DNA of 64,000 nucleotides. Origin: Alphaproteobacteria bacterium (GTDB lineage Bacteria > Pseudomonadota > Alphaproteobacteria > UBA8366). Made by a program: the position numbers and the translations under genes. Below, one piece after another: positions 7,957-16,518 of this stretch (its first letter is position 1; the number at the start of each line of letters is the position of its first letter). The notes beneath the pieces are model-generated. The model was not told where the DNA came from. It searched no databases and saw only the letters and a list, made by a program, of their open reading frames with translations. The stretch spans positions 62,001 through 126,000 of the forward strand of contig WHUA01000011.1 of assembly GCA_009377445.1 (NCBI GenBank). Reading direction: 5' to 3'.

Positions 7957-9375
7957 ATGGACGTCACGAGGACGCTGGCGGAGTGGGCGGCGGAGACGCC
8001 GGAAATAGCGTCGGGATTGGCGCAGAAGCGCGCCCGGCATGCGATGCACGACATCGTCGCCTGCATGGTCGCCGGGGCCGGCGACGAGGGCGCTGCGCGG
8101 GTGCGCGCGACCATCGCGCTTTACGGAAACGGGCCCGCGACGGTGGTCGGTTCGACGGCGAAGGCGGCGTCGCCCTGGGCCGCGCTCGCCAACGGCATGG
8201 CAGCGCACGCGCTCGATTTCGACGACAACTACCTGCCCGGATTCACCCATGCGACCGCGGTGCTCGGACCGGCGCTGTTCGCGCTCGGCGAAGAGATCGG
8301 CGCAAGCGGCCGGCAGATCCTCGACGCCTATATCGTCGGGCTGGAAATGCACGGCGCCGTCGGCCGGGGCGTGAACCGCGACCACTACGACATGGGCTGG
8401 CACAGCACGTCGACGGTCGGCTGCATCGGCACGGCGGCGGCGTGCGGCCGCCTTCTGGGGCTCGACCGCGAGCGCATGGCGGCGGCGATCAGCCTCGGCG
8501 TCAGCATGGCATCGGGCGCCAAGGTGCAGTTCGGCACGATGGCGAAGCCCTACCACGCCGGCATGGCGGCGAAGAACGCCGTGCTGGCGGCGCATCTCGC
8601 GGCGAACGGGCTGGAGGCGCGCGACGTCGCGCTCGAAGGCAAGCTCGGCTTCAAGGAACTCTACGGCGGGCCGAATGCGCGCGGCTGGGCGGACGTGCTG
8701 CCCACGCTCGGCAATCCGCTCGCGGTCGAGGCGTTCGGCCTCGCGCCCAAGCTGTACCCCTGCTGCGGTTCGGCGCACAAGGCGCTCGACATCGCGCTGG
8801 CGCTGCGGGCCAAGCACGGCATCGCGGCGGAAGACATCGAACGGGTCGAAACGCTGGTCGGCTTCGGCAACAAGCGGAACCTGATGTACACCGACCCGCG
8901 GCAGGAGATGGAGGCGCGCTTCTCGATGAACTACTGCATTTCGGTCGCCATGCTGAACGGCCGCGTCTCGCTGTCGGACTTCACGCCGGACGCGGTGCAC
9001 CGCCCCGAGGTGCGCGCCTTCATGCCGCGCGTGTCGATGGATGCCTGTCCGCAGAACGCGGAAGGTCCCGACCCGACCGCGCGCCTGCCGCACAAGGTGA
9101 CGATCGCGCTGAAGGATGGGCGCAGTTTTTCGGGCGAGTCCGTCTGGGCGCGCGGCACGATCCACAATCCCTTCGACGAGGCCGACCTCGAAGCCAAGTT
9201 CCGCGACTGCTGCGAGGGCTTCCTCGCGCCCGACGATTTCGCGGCGGTGCTCGCGATGCTGGGCGATTTCGCCGGCCTGAAGTCGATCCGCGACCTGACG
9301 CGGCGCCTCGCCTTCGAGGCGGGCGCGGATCGCGGCGAGCGCTTCGCCGAGCGGCAAACCTTGGCGGCCGAATGA
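7957..9375 (+). CDS. MmgE/PrpD family protein
   Basis: This 472-residue protein belongs to the family of 2-methylcitrate dehydratase (PrpD) and related enzymes such as aconitate decarboxylase and iminodisuccinate epimerase. The N-terminal helical domain contains ALDFDDNYLPGFTHA and the second half contains KLYPCCGSAHKALD, both family hallmarks. Length is typical. No methylcitrate synthase is nearby, so a propionate role is not supported, and the adjacent peptidase gene points to another substrate. The M20 peptidase gene starts one base after its stop. Confidence 0.85.
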   Translation: MDVTRTLAEWAAETPEIASGLAQKRARHAMHDIVACMVAGAGDEGAARVRATIALYGNGPATVVGSTAKAASPWAALANGMAAHALDFDDNYLPGFTHATAVLGPALFALGEEIGASGRQILDAYIVGLEMHGAVGRGVNRDHYDMGWHSTSTVGCIGTAAACGRLLGLDRERMAAAISLGVSMASGAKVQFGTMAKPYHAGMAAKNAVLAAHLAANGLEARDVALEGKLGFKELYGGPNARGWADVLPTLGNPLAVEAFGLAPKLYPCCGSAHKALDIALALRAKHGIAAEDIERVETLVGFGNKRNLMYTDPRQEMEARFSMNYCISVAMLNGRVSLSDFTPDAVHRPEVRAFMPRVSMDACPQNAEGPDPTARLPHKVTIALKDGRSFSGESVWARGTIHNPFDEADLEAKFRDCCEGFLAPDDFAAVLAMLGDFAGLKSIRDLTRRLAFEAGADRGERFAERQTLAAE

Positions 9376-9376
9376 T

Positions 9377-10777
9377 ATGACCAGAGACGCAGCCATCGGC
9401 GCCGCGCTGTCCTACTTCGACGGCGGCGGGTTCGAGCGAGACTTGGCGCGCCGCGTGGCGATCCGCTCGGAAAGCCAGAACCCGGAGGCCGGGCCGGAGA
9501 TCGACCGCTACCTTGCCGACGAGATCGGCCCGGCGCTGCGCGAGCTCGGCTTCGACTGCCGCACCATGGCGAACCCGCATGCCGGCGGCTGGCCGATGCT
9601 GGTCGCCGAGCGCATCGAAGGCGCGGGCCTGCCGACAGTGCTGACCTACGGCCACGGCGACGTGGTGCTGGGCCGTCCCGAGGAGTGGCGCGACGGGCTC
9701 GACCCCTGGACGGTGACGCGCGAAGGCGACCGGCTCTACGGGCGCGGCACGGCGGACAACAAGGGCCAGCACTCGATCAACATCGGCGCGCTGCGCGCCG
9801 TGCTGAAAGCGCGCGGTCGGCTCGGCTTCAACTGCCGCTACCTGATAGAGATGGGCGAGGAGACCGGCTCGCCCGGCCTGCGCGCATTTTGCCAGGAGAA
9901 CCGGCCGCTGCTCGACGCCGACGTGCTGATCGCGTCCGACGGGCCGCGGTCGAGCGTCGGCCGGCCGACCCTCTTTCTCGGCGCGCGCGGCGCCTACAAC
10001 TTCCACATGGATGTGAACCTGCGCGACGGCGGCCAGCATTCCGGCAATTGGGGCGGCCTGCTGGCGAACCCCGGCATCATCCTCGCCCACGCCATCGCCT
10101 CGATCACGACGGCGCGGGGCAAGATCCTGATCCCCGAGCTGCTGCCGCCCGGCATTCCGGATGCGGTGAAGCGTGCGCTGTTCGACATCGATCACGATGG
10201 CGGCGAGGATGCGCCCGCGATCGACGAGGATTGGGGCGAGCCGGGCCTGACCATCGCGGAGAAGGTGCACGCCTGGAACAGCTTCGAGGTGCTGGCATTC
10301 CGCACCGGCAACCCGGACAATCCGGTCAACGCGATCCCGCCGCGCGCGCGGGCGACCTGCCAGATCCGCTTCACCGTCGGCGTCGATCCATCGCAGTTCC
10401 TCGACATCCTGCGCCGCCATCTCGATGCGCACGGATTCCCCATGGTCGCGCTGAGCCAGGCGCGCCAGGCCTACGCCAATGCGACGCGCCTCGATCCCGA
10501 GAACCCCTGGGCGAAGTTCTGCGAGGCGTCGCTGGCGCGCTCGACCAACAAGAAGACGGCGGTGCTGCCGAGCCTCGGCGGCACGCTGCCGAACGACATC
10601 TTCGCCGACGACCTCGGCCTGCCGACGATCTGGGTTCCGCATTCCTACACCGGCTGCTGCCAGCATGCGCCGAACGAGCACCTGCTGGTGCCGGTCGCGC
10701 GCGAAGCGCTGCGACTGATGGCGGGCTTATTCTGGGACCTCGGCGAAGCCGGCGCGCCCAAGCCGAGAGCGTCATGA
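9377..10777 (+). CDS. M20 family metallopeptidase
   Basis: This 466-residue protein is an ArgE/DapE/carboxypeptidase-G2-type zinc hydrolase. It shows TYGHGDVV followed by a GRGTADNKGQ stretch (first metal ligands), IEMGEETGSPGL (catalytic Glu region), a dimerisation domain insert, and a late histidine in HSYTGCCQHAPNEH. M20 enzymes cleave amide bonds of N-acyl amino acids or small peptides. It starts one base after the PrpD-family gene and its stop overlaps the start of the M48 gene (ATGA), so the three genes are translationally linked. Confidence 0.88.
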   Translation: MTRDAAIGAALSYFDGGGFERDLARRVAIRSESQNPEAGPEIDRYLADEIGPALRELGFDCRTMANPHAGGWPMLVAERIEGAGLPTVLTYGHGDVVLGRPEEWRDGLDPWTVTREGDRLYGRGTADNKGQHSINIGALRAVLKARGRLGFNCRYLIEMGEETGSPGLRAFCQENRPLLDADVLIASDGPRSSVGRPTLFLGARGAYNFHMDVNLRDGGQHSGNWGGLLANPGIILAHAIASITTARGKILIPELLPPGIPDAVKRALFDIDHDGGEDAPAIDEDWGEPGLTIAEKVHAWNSFEVLAFRTGNPDNPVNAIPPRARATCQIRFTVGVDPSQFLDILRRHLDAHGFPMVALSQARQAYANATRLDPENPWAKFCEASLARSTNKKTAVLPSLGGTLPNDIFADDLGLPTIWVPHSYTGCCQHAPNEHLLVPVAREALRLMAGLFWDLGEAGAPKPRAS

Positions 10778-12261
10778 CGCACGATCGTCGATGTTTTCTG
10801 TCGGGAATGGCGGCGGCGACGCTGTGCGCCGGGCTGCCCGGTTGCGGGACGGTCAATCCGGCGACGGGCCGGACGAGCTTCACCGGCATGTATTCGGTGG
10901 AAGACGACGTCAAGCTCGGCCGCGACGAGCATGCGAAGATCGTCCAGGAATTCGGCGGCGAGTACGAGAACCGAAAGCTGCAGGGCTATGTCGACGGCAT
11001 CGGCAAGAACCTGTCCCACTACACCGAATTCCAGCAGTTTCCCTACAAGTTCACGATCCTCAACACCCCGATCGTCAACGCCTTCGCGCTGACGGGCGGC
11101 TTCGTCTACGTGTCGCGCGGGCTGCTGTCGCTGGCCAGCAACGAGGCGGAGTTGGCAGGCGTGGTCGCGCATGAGATCGGCCACGTCAACGCGCGCCATA
11201 CGGCCGAACGCCTGACGGCGGCGCAGGCCTCGCAGCTCGGGCTGATCGCCGGGGCGATCGGGGCCGCGGTGCTCGGGCTGCCGCAGGAAATCATGCAGGT
11301 CGGGCAGTCGATCGCCGCGATGTCGATCCAGAGCTATTCGCGCTCCCAGGAGCTGGAGGCCGACACCCTCGGCATTCGCTACATGACCAAGGCCGGCTAC
11401 GACCCGGACGGCATGGTGACCTTCCTCAGCACGCTCCGGGCGCAGAGCGTCGTCGAAGCGCAGATGCAGGGCCTGCCGGCGGGCTCGGTGGACGAATACA
11501 ACATCATGGCGACCCACCCGCGCACCATCGAGCGGGTGGAGCAGGCAATGCAAGTCGCGGCGGCCGCCCGGCCCGCGTCGCCGCGCCTCGGCCGCGACGC
11601 CTATCTCGATCATATCGACGGCATGCTGTTCGGCGACGATCCGCGGCAGGGAATCGTGCGGGGCCGCCTGTTCCAGCATCCGGGGCTGCGCTTCCAGTTC
11701 CGCGTGCCGGAGGGCTTCCGGCTGGTCAACGGCGAATCGCAGATCATGGCGCGCGACAACAAGGGCGCCGCCATTCTGTTCGACACCGCGCCGATCAAGT
11801 CGAGCCGCGACATGGCGTCCTACCTGCAAAACGAGTGGACGAAGATGCGGCTGCGCGACCTCGAAACCATAACCATCAATGGGCTGGAGGCTGCGACCGG
11901 CTGGGTGCGTGGCCAGGACAAGCAGCGCGGGCAGATCGATCTCCGTGCGGTGGCGATCCGGCGGGACGCCGGCTCGGTCTACCGCTTCCTGTTCCTGGCG
12001 CCGGCCGGCGAAAGCCAGCGCCTCGCGCGTCCCTTCCGCGAGACGACCTACAGCTTCCGCACGCTCACGCCGGCCGAGGCGAGCCGGATCAAGGCGCTGC
12101 GCCTGCTGGTCGTCCCGGTGCGGCCGGGCGACACGATCCAGGGCCTCGCCAAGACGCTGCCTTACGACCAGTACAACGAGGCATGGTTCCGGTTGCTCAA
12201 CGATCTGGAGTCCGGGCAGCCGCTGACGCCCAAGCAGCGGATAAAGGTGATCGCGGCCTAA
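10774..12261 (+). CDS. M48 family metalloprotease, predicted lipoprotein
   Basis: This 495-residue protein begins with two arginines followed by a hydrophobic stretch and a lipobox LPGC, with the modified cysteine at residue 24, so it should be a membrane-anchored periplasmic protein. The zinc motif HEIGH is at residues 133-137 and the third ligand lies in SQELEADTLG. The C-terminal 55 residues (VRPGDTIQGLAKTLP onward) look like a LysM-like or related envelope-binding domain. Family members such as BepA and LoiP act in outer-membrane quality control. The ATG overlaps the M20 stop by 4 bases. Confidence 0.85.
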   Translation: MTHDRRCFLSGMAAATLCAGLPGCGTVNPATGRTSFTGMYSVEDDVKLGRDEHAKIVQEFGGEYENRKLQGYVDGIGKNLSHYTEFQQFPYKFTILNTPIVNAFALTGGFVYVSRGLLSLASNEAELAGVVAHEIGHVNARHTAERLTAAQASQLGLIAGAIGAAVLGLPQEIMQVGQSIAAMSIQSYSRSQELEADTLGIRYMTKAGYDPDGMVTFLSTLRAQSVVEAQMQGLPAGSVDEYNIMATHPRTIERVEQAMQVAAAARPASPRLGRDAYLDHIDGMLFGDDPRQGIVRGRLFQHPGLRFQFRVPEGFRLVNGESQIMARDNKGAAILFDTAPIKSSRDMASYLQNEWTKMRLRDLETITINGLEAATGWVRGQDKQRGQIDLRAVAIRRDAGSVYRFLFLAPAGESQRLARPFRETTYSFRTLTPAEASRIKALRLLVVPVRPGDTIQGLAKTLPYDQYNEAWFRLLNDLESGQPLTPKQRIKVIAA

Positions 12262-12265
12262 TTGT

Positions 12266-12970
12266 TTAGCCGTACAGCAGCCAGTCGCGCAGCAGCGCCG
12301 TCACCGCCTGCGGCTGCTCGATCGTCGAAAGGTGGCCGCAATCCTCGACGACGGCGAGGCGCGAGCCGGGGATGCCGGCGGCGATCTCCTCGCTTGCCGC
12401 AAGCGGCGTGCCCTGGTCCTGCCGGCCGCAGATCACCAGCGTGGGAACGCGGATGTCGCGCAGCGTATCGCGGCTGTCGCGCCGCTGCATGATGGCGGTC
12501 ATCTGCTGCACGAAAACCTGCGGTCCGACTTCGTCGCACATGCCGGTGGCGATGCCGACGATCTCGCGGTCCTGCAACCGCTGCGGCGACAGGAAAATAG
12601 GCATGGTGTTGCGCTTGACCGTCTCGAAATCGCCCTTCTCGGCGAGCGCGATCATGTCCCGGCGGACGGCGCGGCGCTCGGACGTGTCGTTGTACGCGGC
12701 CGTGTCGAGCAGGGCGAGCTTGACGACGCGCTCCGGGGCCATGCGCATCATCTCGAAGGCCATATAGCCGCCCATCGACAGGCCGGCGTAGGCGAAGGTC
12801 GGTGGCGCGGAGTCCAGCATGCGCTGCGCCATGGCGGCGAGCGAGGTGTCCTGCCGCGTGTCGACGATGCCGATATCGGCGATGTCGGCCAGATGCACGG
12901 TCTGATGTTCCCAAAGGCGCGGGGTATTCATCAGCCCCGGTCCCAGGATCAGTGGAATGCGGTTTGCCAT
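12266..12970 (-). CDS. Alpha/beta hydrolase
   Basis: This 234-residue protein has the nucleophile elbow GLSMGG with Ser65, an acid in ICGRQDQGTP and the histidine in EDCGHLSTIE, completing a Ser-Asp-His triad. It has no signal peptide and no domain beyond the core plus a short cap. Substrate is unknown; esterase, lactonase or haloperoxidase-like activity are all possible. The start at 12970 was chosen because the hydrolase fold begins there and GAGGGACGGGAA lies just upstream. It converges on the M48 gene with only 4 bases between the stops. Confidence 0.82.
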   Translation of the reverse strand: MANRIPLILGPGLMNTPRLWEHQTVHLADIADIGIVDTRQDTSLAAMAQRMLDSAPPTFAYAGLSMGGYMAFEMMRMAPERVVKLALLDTAAYNDTSERRAVRRDMIALAEKGDFETVKRNTMPIFLSPQRLQDREIVGIATGMCDEVGPQVFVQQMTAIMQRRDSRDTLRDIRVPTLVICGRQDQGTPLAASEEIAAGIPGSRLAVVEDCGHLSTIEQPQAVTALLRDWLLYG

Positions 12971-13096
12971 GATCGGTTCCCGTCCCTCGTTTGTCGTCCG
13001 CGCCTTATCTTGGGGCGCCGGTTGCCGTTCATGTAACTTGTGTGCGAATACAGATGTCAACAAGGCGAATGCGCCGCGATTCGGGAGACTGCCGGC

Positions 13097-13933
13097 ATGG
13101 CCACCCTCAAAGAGCTTGTTGCCCAACGGTTCGGCATCGCGATCGATCTCGGCGGAAACACGCCGGCGGAGGGGACGCTGGCGCAGATCCTCGGCCGCGG
13201 CTCGCAGCGTCACTACACCGACAAGCCCGTGACCGACGACCTTCTGGGCGTGCTGCTCGCCTGCGCCCAGTCGGCGCCGACCAAGTCGGACCTGCAGCAG
13301 TATTCGATCGTCGTGGTGAAGGACCCGGCGGTGCGCGAAGCCCTGGTCGGGCTCGGCAGCGGCATGGACTGGGCCCCCAACGCGCCGGTCTTCATGGCCT
13401 TCTGCGCCGACCTGCGGCGCATCCGCCGGCTCGCCGCGATCCGCGGCCACGATTACCGGAACGACAACCTGGACACCTTCATGAACGGCGTGGTCGACGC
13501 GTCGCTCGCCATGCAGAGCTTCATTACGGCGGCGGAGTCGGTCGGCCTCGGCACCTGCCCGATCAGCCAGATCCGCAACAAGATCGACCGCGCTTGCGAG
13601 ATATTGGGCCTGCCGGACGGCGTGTTCCCGATCGCCGGCCTGGCGGTCGGCTGGCCGAAGTTCCCGGCGCCGCAGATCTCCCTGCGCCTGCCGCCGCCGG
13701 TCGTGGTGCATAAAGACCGCTACGACGACAGCGCGCTGGAAAAGGAGGTCGAGGCCTACGACCGCCGCCGGCACGCGCATCGTCCCATCACGCCGCAGAA
13801 GCAGCGGCATACCGCCAAATACGGCGCGCTCGACTATTGCCCCTGGTCGGAGAACGTGACCCGCCAGCTCTCCCTGCCGGAGCGGGCGGGGTTCAAGCCC
13901 TTCCTGAAGACCCACGGCATGGATGTCGCCTGA
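13097..13933 (+). CDS. Nitroreductase family protein
   Basis: This 278-residue protein is a flavin-dependent nitroreductase-type oxidoreductase. The FMN-binding segment RGSQRHYTDKPVTDDLL and the AQSAPTKSDLQQY stretch are typical of the N-terminus; DASLAMQSFITAAESVGLGTCPI is the usual central helix. The C-terminal 60 residues form an extended charged tail often seen in the longer members of the family. Substrate is unknown. The start at 13097 was chosen because homology begins there. The upstream gap to 12970 holds nothing else recognisable. Confidence 0.82.
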   Translation: MATLKELVAQRFGIAIDLGGNTPAEGTLAQILGRGSQRHYTDKPVTDDLLGVLLACAQSAPTKSDLQQYSIVVVKDPAVREALVGLGSGMDWAPNAPVFMAFCADLRRIRRLAAIRGHDYRNDNLDTFMNGVVDASLAMQSFITAAESVGLGTCPISQIRNKIDRACEILGLPDGVFPIAGLAVGWPKFPAPQISLRLPPPVVVHKDRYDDSALEKEVEAYDRRRHAHRPITPQKQRHTAKYGALDYCPWSENVTRQLSLPERAGFKPFLKTHGMDVA

Positions 13934-14005
13934 GGGGCGGGCTGGACCCGGCGGCGGGAGAAAGCTAAGACAGAACCAGCAGAGCGCGCGATGGAGAAGG
14001 CTGCG

Positions 14006-14791
14006 ATGACCGACAAGATGCTGTTCGAGGCGGAGCCGCCGATCGGCACGATGATCTTCAACAACCCGGCGCGCCATAACGCCGTGTCCTCGGACATGTG
14101 GGCCCGGGCGGCGGAGATTATGAGCGATTTTTCGCAGAATCCGGCGGTCCGCGTCGTCGTCGTGACCGGCGCGGGCGGCCGTGCCTTCGTCTCCGGTGCC
14201 GACATCTCGAAGTTCGAGGACGAGCGCGCCAACGCCGAGGCGGAGGAGGCCTACCACGCCCACACCGCGGCGGCGCGCGACAGGCTGGTCAACTGCCCCA
14301 AGCCCACCATCGCCAAGATCCGCGGCTACTGCATCGGCGGCGGGGTGGCGACGGCGCTCGGCTGCGACATCCGCATCTGCTCCGACAATTCACGCTTCGC
14401 CGTGCCGGCCTCGAAGCTCGGCCTGGGTTACGACTACGACGGCATTCGCCGGCTGGTCGACGTGGTCGGGCCGTCCTTCGCCAAGGAGATTTTCTATACC
14501 GCCCGCCAATTCTCGGCCGAGGAGGCCAAGGGGATGGGTCTTGTCGACCGCGTCGTGCCCGAGCCAGAGCTGGACGGCTATGTGCGGGACTACGCGCTGA
14601 CCATCGCCGCCAATGCGCCGATGACGATGCACGCGGCGAAGACCAGCATCCTCGAAAGCCTGAAAGACCCGGCCGACCGCGATCTCGCGCTGTGCGAGCG
14701 TCTCGTCGACGCCTGCAACGCCAGCCAGGACCACGTGGAAGGGCGGACCGCCTTCATGGAGAAGCGCAAGCCCAAGTTCGTCGGACGCTAA
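14006..14791 (+). CDS. Enoyl-CoA hydratase/isomerase family protein
   Basis: This 261-residue crotonase-fold protein has the oxyanion-hole segments AFVSGADISKF and CIGGGVATALGCDIRIC. The region that normally reads PE-I-LG-PGAGGTQ and holds one catalytic Glu reads ASKLGLGYDYDG here, while a later Glu in KEIFYTARQF is kept. Hydratase activity is therefore not certain; isomerase, hydrolase or decarboxylase activity is possible. GGAG at 13993-13996 favours ATG 14006 over an in-frame ATG at 13991. It lies upstream of a carboxyltransferase and an acyl-CoA synthetase on the same strand. Confidence 0.82.
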   Translation: MTDKMLFEAEPPIGTMIFNNPARHNAVSSDMWARAAEIMSDFSQNPAVRVVVVTGAGGRAFVSGADISKFEDERANAEAEEAYHAHTAAARDRLVNCPKPTIAKIRGYCIGGGVATALGCDIRICSDNSRFAVPASKLGLGYDYDGIRRLVDVVGPSFAKEIFYTARQFSAEEAKGMGLVDRVVPEPELDGYVRDYALTIAANAPMTMHAAKTSILESLKDPADRDLALCERLVDACNASQDHVEGRTAFMEKRKPKFVGR

Positions 14792-14797
14792 AAGGTT

Positions 14798-14837
14798 AGA
14801 GCAACCTATCTGCGTCCGATAGGACGCAGATTGCTCT
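14798..14837. repeat. Dispersed palindrome, family B, copy 1
   Basis: Outer arms AGAGCAA (14798-14804) and TTGCTCT (14831-14837) enclose CTGCGTCC (14810-14817) and GGACGCAG (14822-14829) with a GATA loop. The same 40-base unit recurs at 54782-54821 with two base differences. It starts 6 bases after the hydratase stop. Confidence 0.8.
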
Positions 14838-14953
14838 AGGCTTTTCCTGCGGCTCCGCTGCGAGTCGCACTCCCAACCGGCCGCGCGTAAGATCGCGGCC
14901 AATTCGTTCGTATCGCCGAGAGAGCCCACGCAGCGGGGCGGAGGACATCACCC

Positions 14954-16504
14954 ATGGCCGAAGACCTTACCAACCTCGATGGCCTGACTGCCGAACTGGA
15001 AGCCCGCCGTGCAAAGGCGCGCGGCATGGGCGGCCCCCAGAAGCTGGAGCGCCGCCGCAAGGCCGGCATGATGAACGCCCGCGAGCGGGTCGACTACCTG
15101 GTCGACAAAGGCAGCTTCATCGAAACCGGCCTGCTCGGCACTTCGGGCGTCTTCCTTGAGGACCGCGACAAGACGCCGGCGGACGGCAAGATCACCGGTT
15201 TCGCCAAGATCGACGGCCGTGACGTGGCCGTCGCCGTCAACGACTTCACGGTCATGGGCTCGTCCACCAGCGCCACCAACAGCAAGAAGGTCGGCCACAT
15301 CCGCCGCATCGGCACGGACCGCGGCATGCCCTGCGTCTATATCGGCGAGTCCACCGGCGCGCGGCTGCCGGACGCCATGGGCTCCAAGGGCATGGGTGCG
15401 CTGCTCGGCACCGACATCACGCAGTTCCAGCGCATGCGCGACACGCCCTGGTGCGCGGCGGCGCTCGGGCCGTCCTTCGGCTCCTCGGCCTGGCTCGCCT
15501 GCTGCTCGGACTTCGCGGTGATGCGCAAGGGCTCGACGATGGCGGTGTCCAGCCCGCGGCTCATCTCCATGGCGATCGGCCAGGAAGTCGATCTCGAGGA
15601 GCTCGGCGGCTGGCGGCTGCACGCGGACACCACCGGCCTCGTCGACATGTTCGTGGATACGGACGAAGAGGCGCTCGACGCCGTCAAGACTTTCCTCGGC
15701 TACATGCCGAGCCACAACATGGAAGCGCCGCCGGTGCGCGCCGTCACGCCCGGCTCGGGCGAGGACATGCCCAACATCGGCAAGTACCTGCCCGCGAAGC
15801 GCAACCAGGTCTACGACGTGCGCAAGATCGTCAAGGCGATCGTCGACAAGGACAGCTTCTTCGAGCTGAAGGCGCGCTTCGGCCGCCCGGTCGTGACCGC
15901 GCTCTGCCGCCTCGACGGCCGGAGCGTGGGCATCATCGCCAACAACCCGCAGCACAAGGGCGGCGCGCTCGACACGGATGCCTGCGAGAAGTCGGTCGAT
16001 TTCACCGTCATGTGCGATTCCTTCAACATCCCGATCGTCACCCTGGTGGATACGCCGGGCTTCGTCATCGGCACCGAGGCGGAGCGGCGGCGCGCGCCCG
16101 GCAAGATCATGAACTTCATGAACGCGACGACGCTCGTCACCGTGCCGAAGCTGTCGGTCATCCTGCGCAAGAGCTACGGGCGCGCCTATGTCGCGATGGG
16201 CGGCGGCCGGCATTCCGACGAGGTGGTGGCCTGGCCGACCGCGGAGATCAGCTTCATGGATCCGCGCTTCGCGACCAAGATCGTGCACGGCGTGGGGCCC
16301 GGCGAGGAAGGCTTCGAGGACGCCTATGCCAAGACGCAGAAGGACACGCAGATCTGGGACATCGCTTCGATCTACGGCCTGCAGGACGTCATCCGGCCGG
16401 AAGAGACGCGCGCCTACCTGATCCGCATGCTGGAGGTGTACCGGCTTCGCAAGACCAACGGCGTCGGCAAGCACCTGATGCGCACCTGGCCCACCAGCTA
16501 CTGA
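14954..16504 (+). CDS. Acyl-CoA carboxylase carboxyltransferase (beta) subunit, second paralogue
   Basis: This 516-residue protein has the two-domain PccB-type fold. Seen motifs include RRKAGMMNARERVDYLVDKG at the N-terminus, YIGESTGARLPD, the GSSAWLACCSDF stretch, and LVDTPGFVIGTEAERR in the second domain. It is clearly diverged from the paralogue at 3740-5287, so a different acyl-CoA substrate is likely. No biotin carboxylase subunit lies nearby. GAGGA precedes ATG 14954. The next gene, an acyl-CoA synthetase, begins 14 bases downstream, so they form one transcript; a pathway combining activation and carboxylation is an inference. Confidence 0.85.
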   Translation: MAEDLTNLDGLTAELEARRAKARGMGGPQKLERRRKAGMMNARERVDYLVDKGSFIETGLLGTSGVFLEDRDKTPADGKITGFAKIDGRDVAVAVNDFTVMGSSTSATNSKKVGHIRRIGTDRGMPCVYIGESTGARLPDAMGSKGMGALLGTDITQFQRMRDTPWCAAALGPSFGSSAWLACCSDFAVMRKGSTMAVSSPRLISMAIGQEVDLEELGGWRLHADTTGLVDMFVDTDEEALDAVKTFLGYMPSHNMEAPPVRAVTPGSGEDMPNIGKYLPAKRNQVYDVRKIVKAIVDKDSFFELKARFGRPVVTALCRLDGRSVGIIANNPQHKGGALDTDACEKSVDFTVMCDSFNIPIVTLVDTPGFVIGTEAERRRAPGKIMNFMNATTLVTVPKLSVILRKSYGRAYVAMGGGRHSDEVVAWPTAEISFMDPRFATKIVHGVGPGEEGFEDAYAKTQKDTQIWDIASIYGLQDVIRPEETRAYLIRMLEVYRLRKTNGVGKHLMRTWPTSY

Positions 16505-16518
16505 CAGCGGACGGAAAG

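Noticed and set aside
7957..9375. Methylcitrate cycle gene prpD
   Set aside because: No prpB, prpC or acnD genes are close and the neighbour is a peptidase; only the family can be named.
14390..14929. A 179-codon minus-strand frame crossing the family B palindrome
   Set aside because: Its middle part is a translation of the repeat, and the same peptide-like stretch appears near 54.8 kb; it is the repeat, not a gene.
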